DNA of 64,000 bases from Rhodoplanes sp963840055 (GTDB lineage Bacteria > Pseudomonadota > Alphaproteobacteria > Rhizobiales > Xanthobacteraceae), in assembly GCA_963840055.1 (NCBI GenBank), contig CAWIXM010000030.1, forward strand, positions 40,200 to 104,199, given 5' to 3'. Numbering within the stretch: the first letter of the stretch is position 1; the number at the start of each line of letters is the position of its first letter. Made by a program: the position numbers and the translations under genes. The notes beneath the pieces were generated by a model. That model did no database searches, was not told the DNA's origin, and saw only the letters and a program-made list of their open reading frames with translations. Positions 63,253 through 64,000 of this stretch are shown here, piece after piece.

Positions 63253-63258
63253 TCGCTT

Positions 63259-63316
63259 AGAGCATTTTCCGGCGAAGTGGGAACCGGTTCGCCGTAGAAA
63301 ATGCGACCGCTCAAGG
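63259..63316. repeat. Half-copy of the AGAGC-ended palindromic element, copy 4
   Basis: AGAGCATTTTCCGGCGAAG through CGCCGTAGAAAATGCGACC matches the left half of copy 2, with one change, then diverges. The GAATTC hairpin is missing. It lies directly upstream of the tRNA-Ser gene. Confidence 0.8.
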
Positions 63317-63381
63317 CGTAGCGCGGGCAGGCCTCGCCTCCGACCTTGCCAAAGCGGCTTTGCCTCGGCATATCGAAAGAC

Positions 63382-63474
63382 GGAGCTGTGGCCGAGAGGC
63401 TGAAGGCGGCGGTTTGCTAAACCGTTATACGCTCTAAAGGCGTATCGAGGGTTCGAATCCCTCCGGCTCCGCCA
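63382..63474 (+). tRNA. tRNA-Ser (anticodon GCU)
   Basis: A 93-nt class II tRNA. The acceptor GGAGCTG pairs with the CGGCTCC end, the anticodon loop TGCTAAA gives GCT, and the long variable arm (TATACGC-TCTAAAG-GCGTATC) is typical of Ser. The T-arm is GGGTTCGAATCCC and CCA is encoded at 63472-63474. Confidence 0.96.
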
Positions 63475-63659
63475 ACTCGATCATGCATCTAATTGATATT
63501 AATAACATTCCTAATGCCATTATCCGATTGGCCCCCAGTTAGTCCCCCAAGGCGACAGAAAGAGCCCGGATGTGCCGGCGGCGAGCGCGAGCGGACTGCT
63601 ACTTTTCCCCTCAGTGGGTTCTTGGCGGGGGGAAAGATCGCGCAGCGATGACCGCGTCT
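63475..63659. other. A/T-rich segment at the tRNA-Ser 3' end
   Basis: The first 60 bases after the tRNA are strikingly A/T-rich, followed by GGCCCCCAGTTAGTCCCCCA. tRNA-Ser genes often serve as integration sites, but no integrase or duplicated tRNA end is seen in the window. No gene here. Confidence 0.35.
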
Positions 63660-63786
63660 AGAGCGAATTCCGTTCCGGTTGAATCGGAATTCGCTTTGGT
63701 TTCCCTTGGGCGGTCGCATTTTCTACGGCGAACCGGTTCCCACCCCCGGATCAAGTCCGAGGGCATGCTTCGCCGGAAAATGCTCT
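63660..63786. repeat. AGAGC-ended palindromic element, copy 5, carrying a nested insertion
   Basis: Both ends and both hairpins match copies 1 and 3, but between CGGTTCCCAC and TTCGCCGGAAAATGCTCT there are about 25 extra bases (CCCGGATCAAGTCCGAGGGC region). The insert resembles the GGGTCAAGCCCGGG-type repeats at 30249 and 54461, with base changes. Confidence 0.85.
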
Positions 63787-64000
63787 AATGCGGGGCGCCC
63801 GGCCGATACAAGACTTATCCTGAAAGTGACGCAAGGTTGCCGCTAGCGCGAGCCCGCGGATTGACGCCGAGCCGGGGCCTTGCCTCCGAAGGCACCCACT
63901 TCGGGTGGCCTTTCCTTGATGCAAGTAAACCGATATTTTCAATCTCGTCTTTTCGGAATACTTTTCTGGCGGCGGGCAAGAAGCCATTCTAGCGTGGCTA
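63787..64000. other. Right edge of the window
   Basis: 214 bp with no supported gene; the minus-strand open frame reaching 63987 has no recognisable features. Confidence 0.3.

Overview
The window looks like chromosomal DNA from a GC-rich alphaproteobacterium of the Rhizobiales (Bradyrhizobiaceae, Xanthobacteraceae or Pseudolabrys-like). Evidence is the gene content (NDUFA12-type complex I protein, DUF2155 protein, DivK-type regulator, phasin, class II NrdJ, GatCAB, AccBC-AroQ) and the dense intergenic palindromic repeats typical of that group. Two tRNAs are present, Leu(CAA) and Ser(GCU). No rRNA or CRISPR array is seen.

Region 1 (0.2-9.7 kb) is the highlight: a compact triterpenoid/sterol-type locus. 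It holds an SDR (minus strand), then on the plus strand a geranylgeranyl-reductase-like flavoprotein, a squalene-epoxidase-like flavoprotein, a true oxidosqualene cyclase (DCTA catalytic motif, not the DXDD of hopene cyclases) and an HAE1-type RND transporter 30 bp downstream. The cyclase has the Tyr/His/Ile residues linked to cycloartenol formation, but lacks the second Cys that normally supports the catalytic Asp. A C-terminal fragment of a polyprenyl synthase (IspA) sits at the left edge.

Region 2 (10-23.3 kb) is mostly housekeeping: tRNA-Leu, a CoA-binding protein, amino-sugar catabolism (SIS-type deaminase plus NagA), a TetR/SpoIIAA-like/FAD-monooxygenase locus, AmpG-like permease, def-fmt-truA, and dapE/DUF805/dapD/HAD nucleotidase on the minus strand.

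Region 3 (23.6-29.6 kb) is signalling: a CRP-like regulator, a decayed MFP-RND operon whose RND remnant is nearly identical to the ends of the RND gene in region 1, and a histidine kinase / DivK-like regulator / REC-cyclase operon.

Region 4 (30.4-34.2 kb) is accessory: a complete 2.6-kb insertion sequence with 19-bp terminal repeats and a 5-bp target duplication, next to an AT-rich patch with a membrane-protein gene whose last codons the IS replaced.

Region 5 (34.2-53.9 kb) holds nrdJ (with two in-frame copies of a palindromic repeat), glutamine cyclotransferase, NDUFA12-like, DUF2155, aat, a receiver protein, accC-accB-aroQ, phasin, 1-Cys peroxiredoxin, pccA, a methylfumaryl-CoA isomerase-like CoA transferase, dprA, a methyltransferase and plsY. 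Region 6 (53.9-64 kb) has an 850-bp repeat hotspot, gatC-gatA, a methyltransferase, a NodB-type deacetylase, gatB, a 33-residue histone-H1-like gene, a PsiF-like gene, a GST with a histone-like tail, and tRNA-Ser.

Seven genes carry one or two single-base frame disruptions, including the normally essential dapE. Residual sequencing or assembly indels are therefore a serious alternative to real gene decay.
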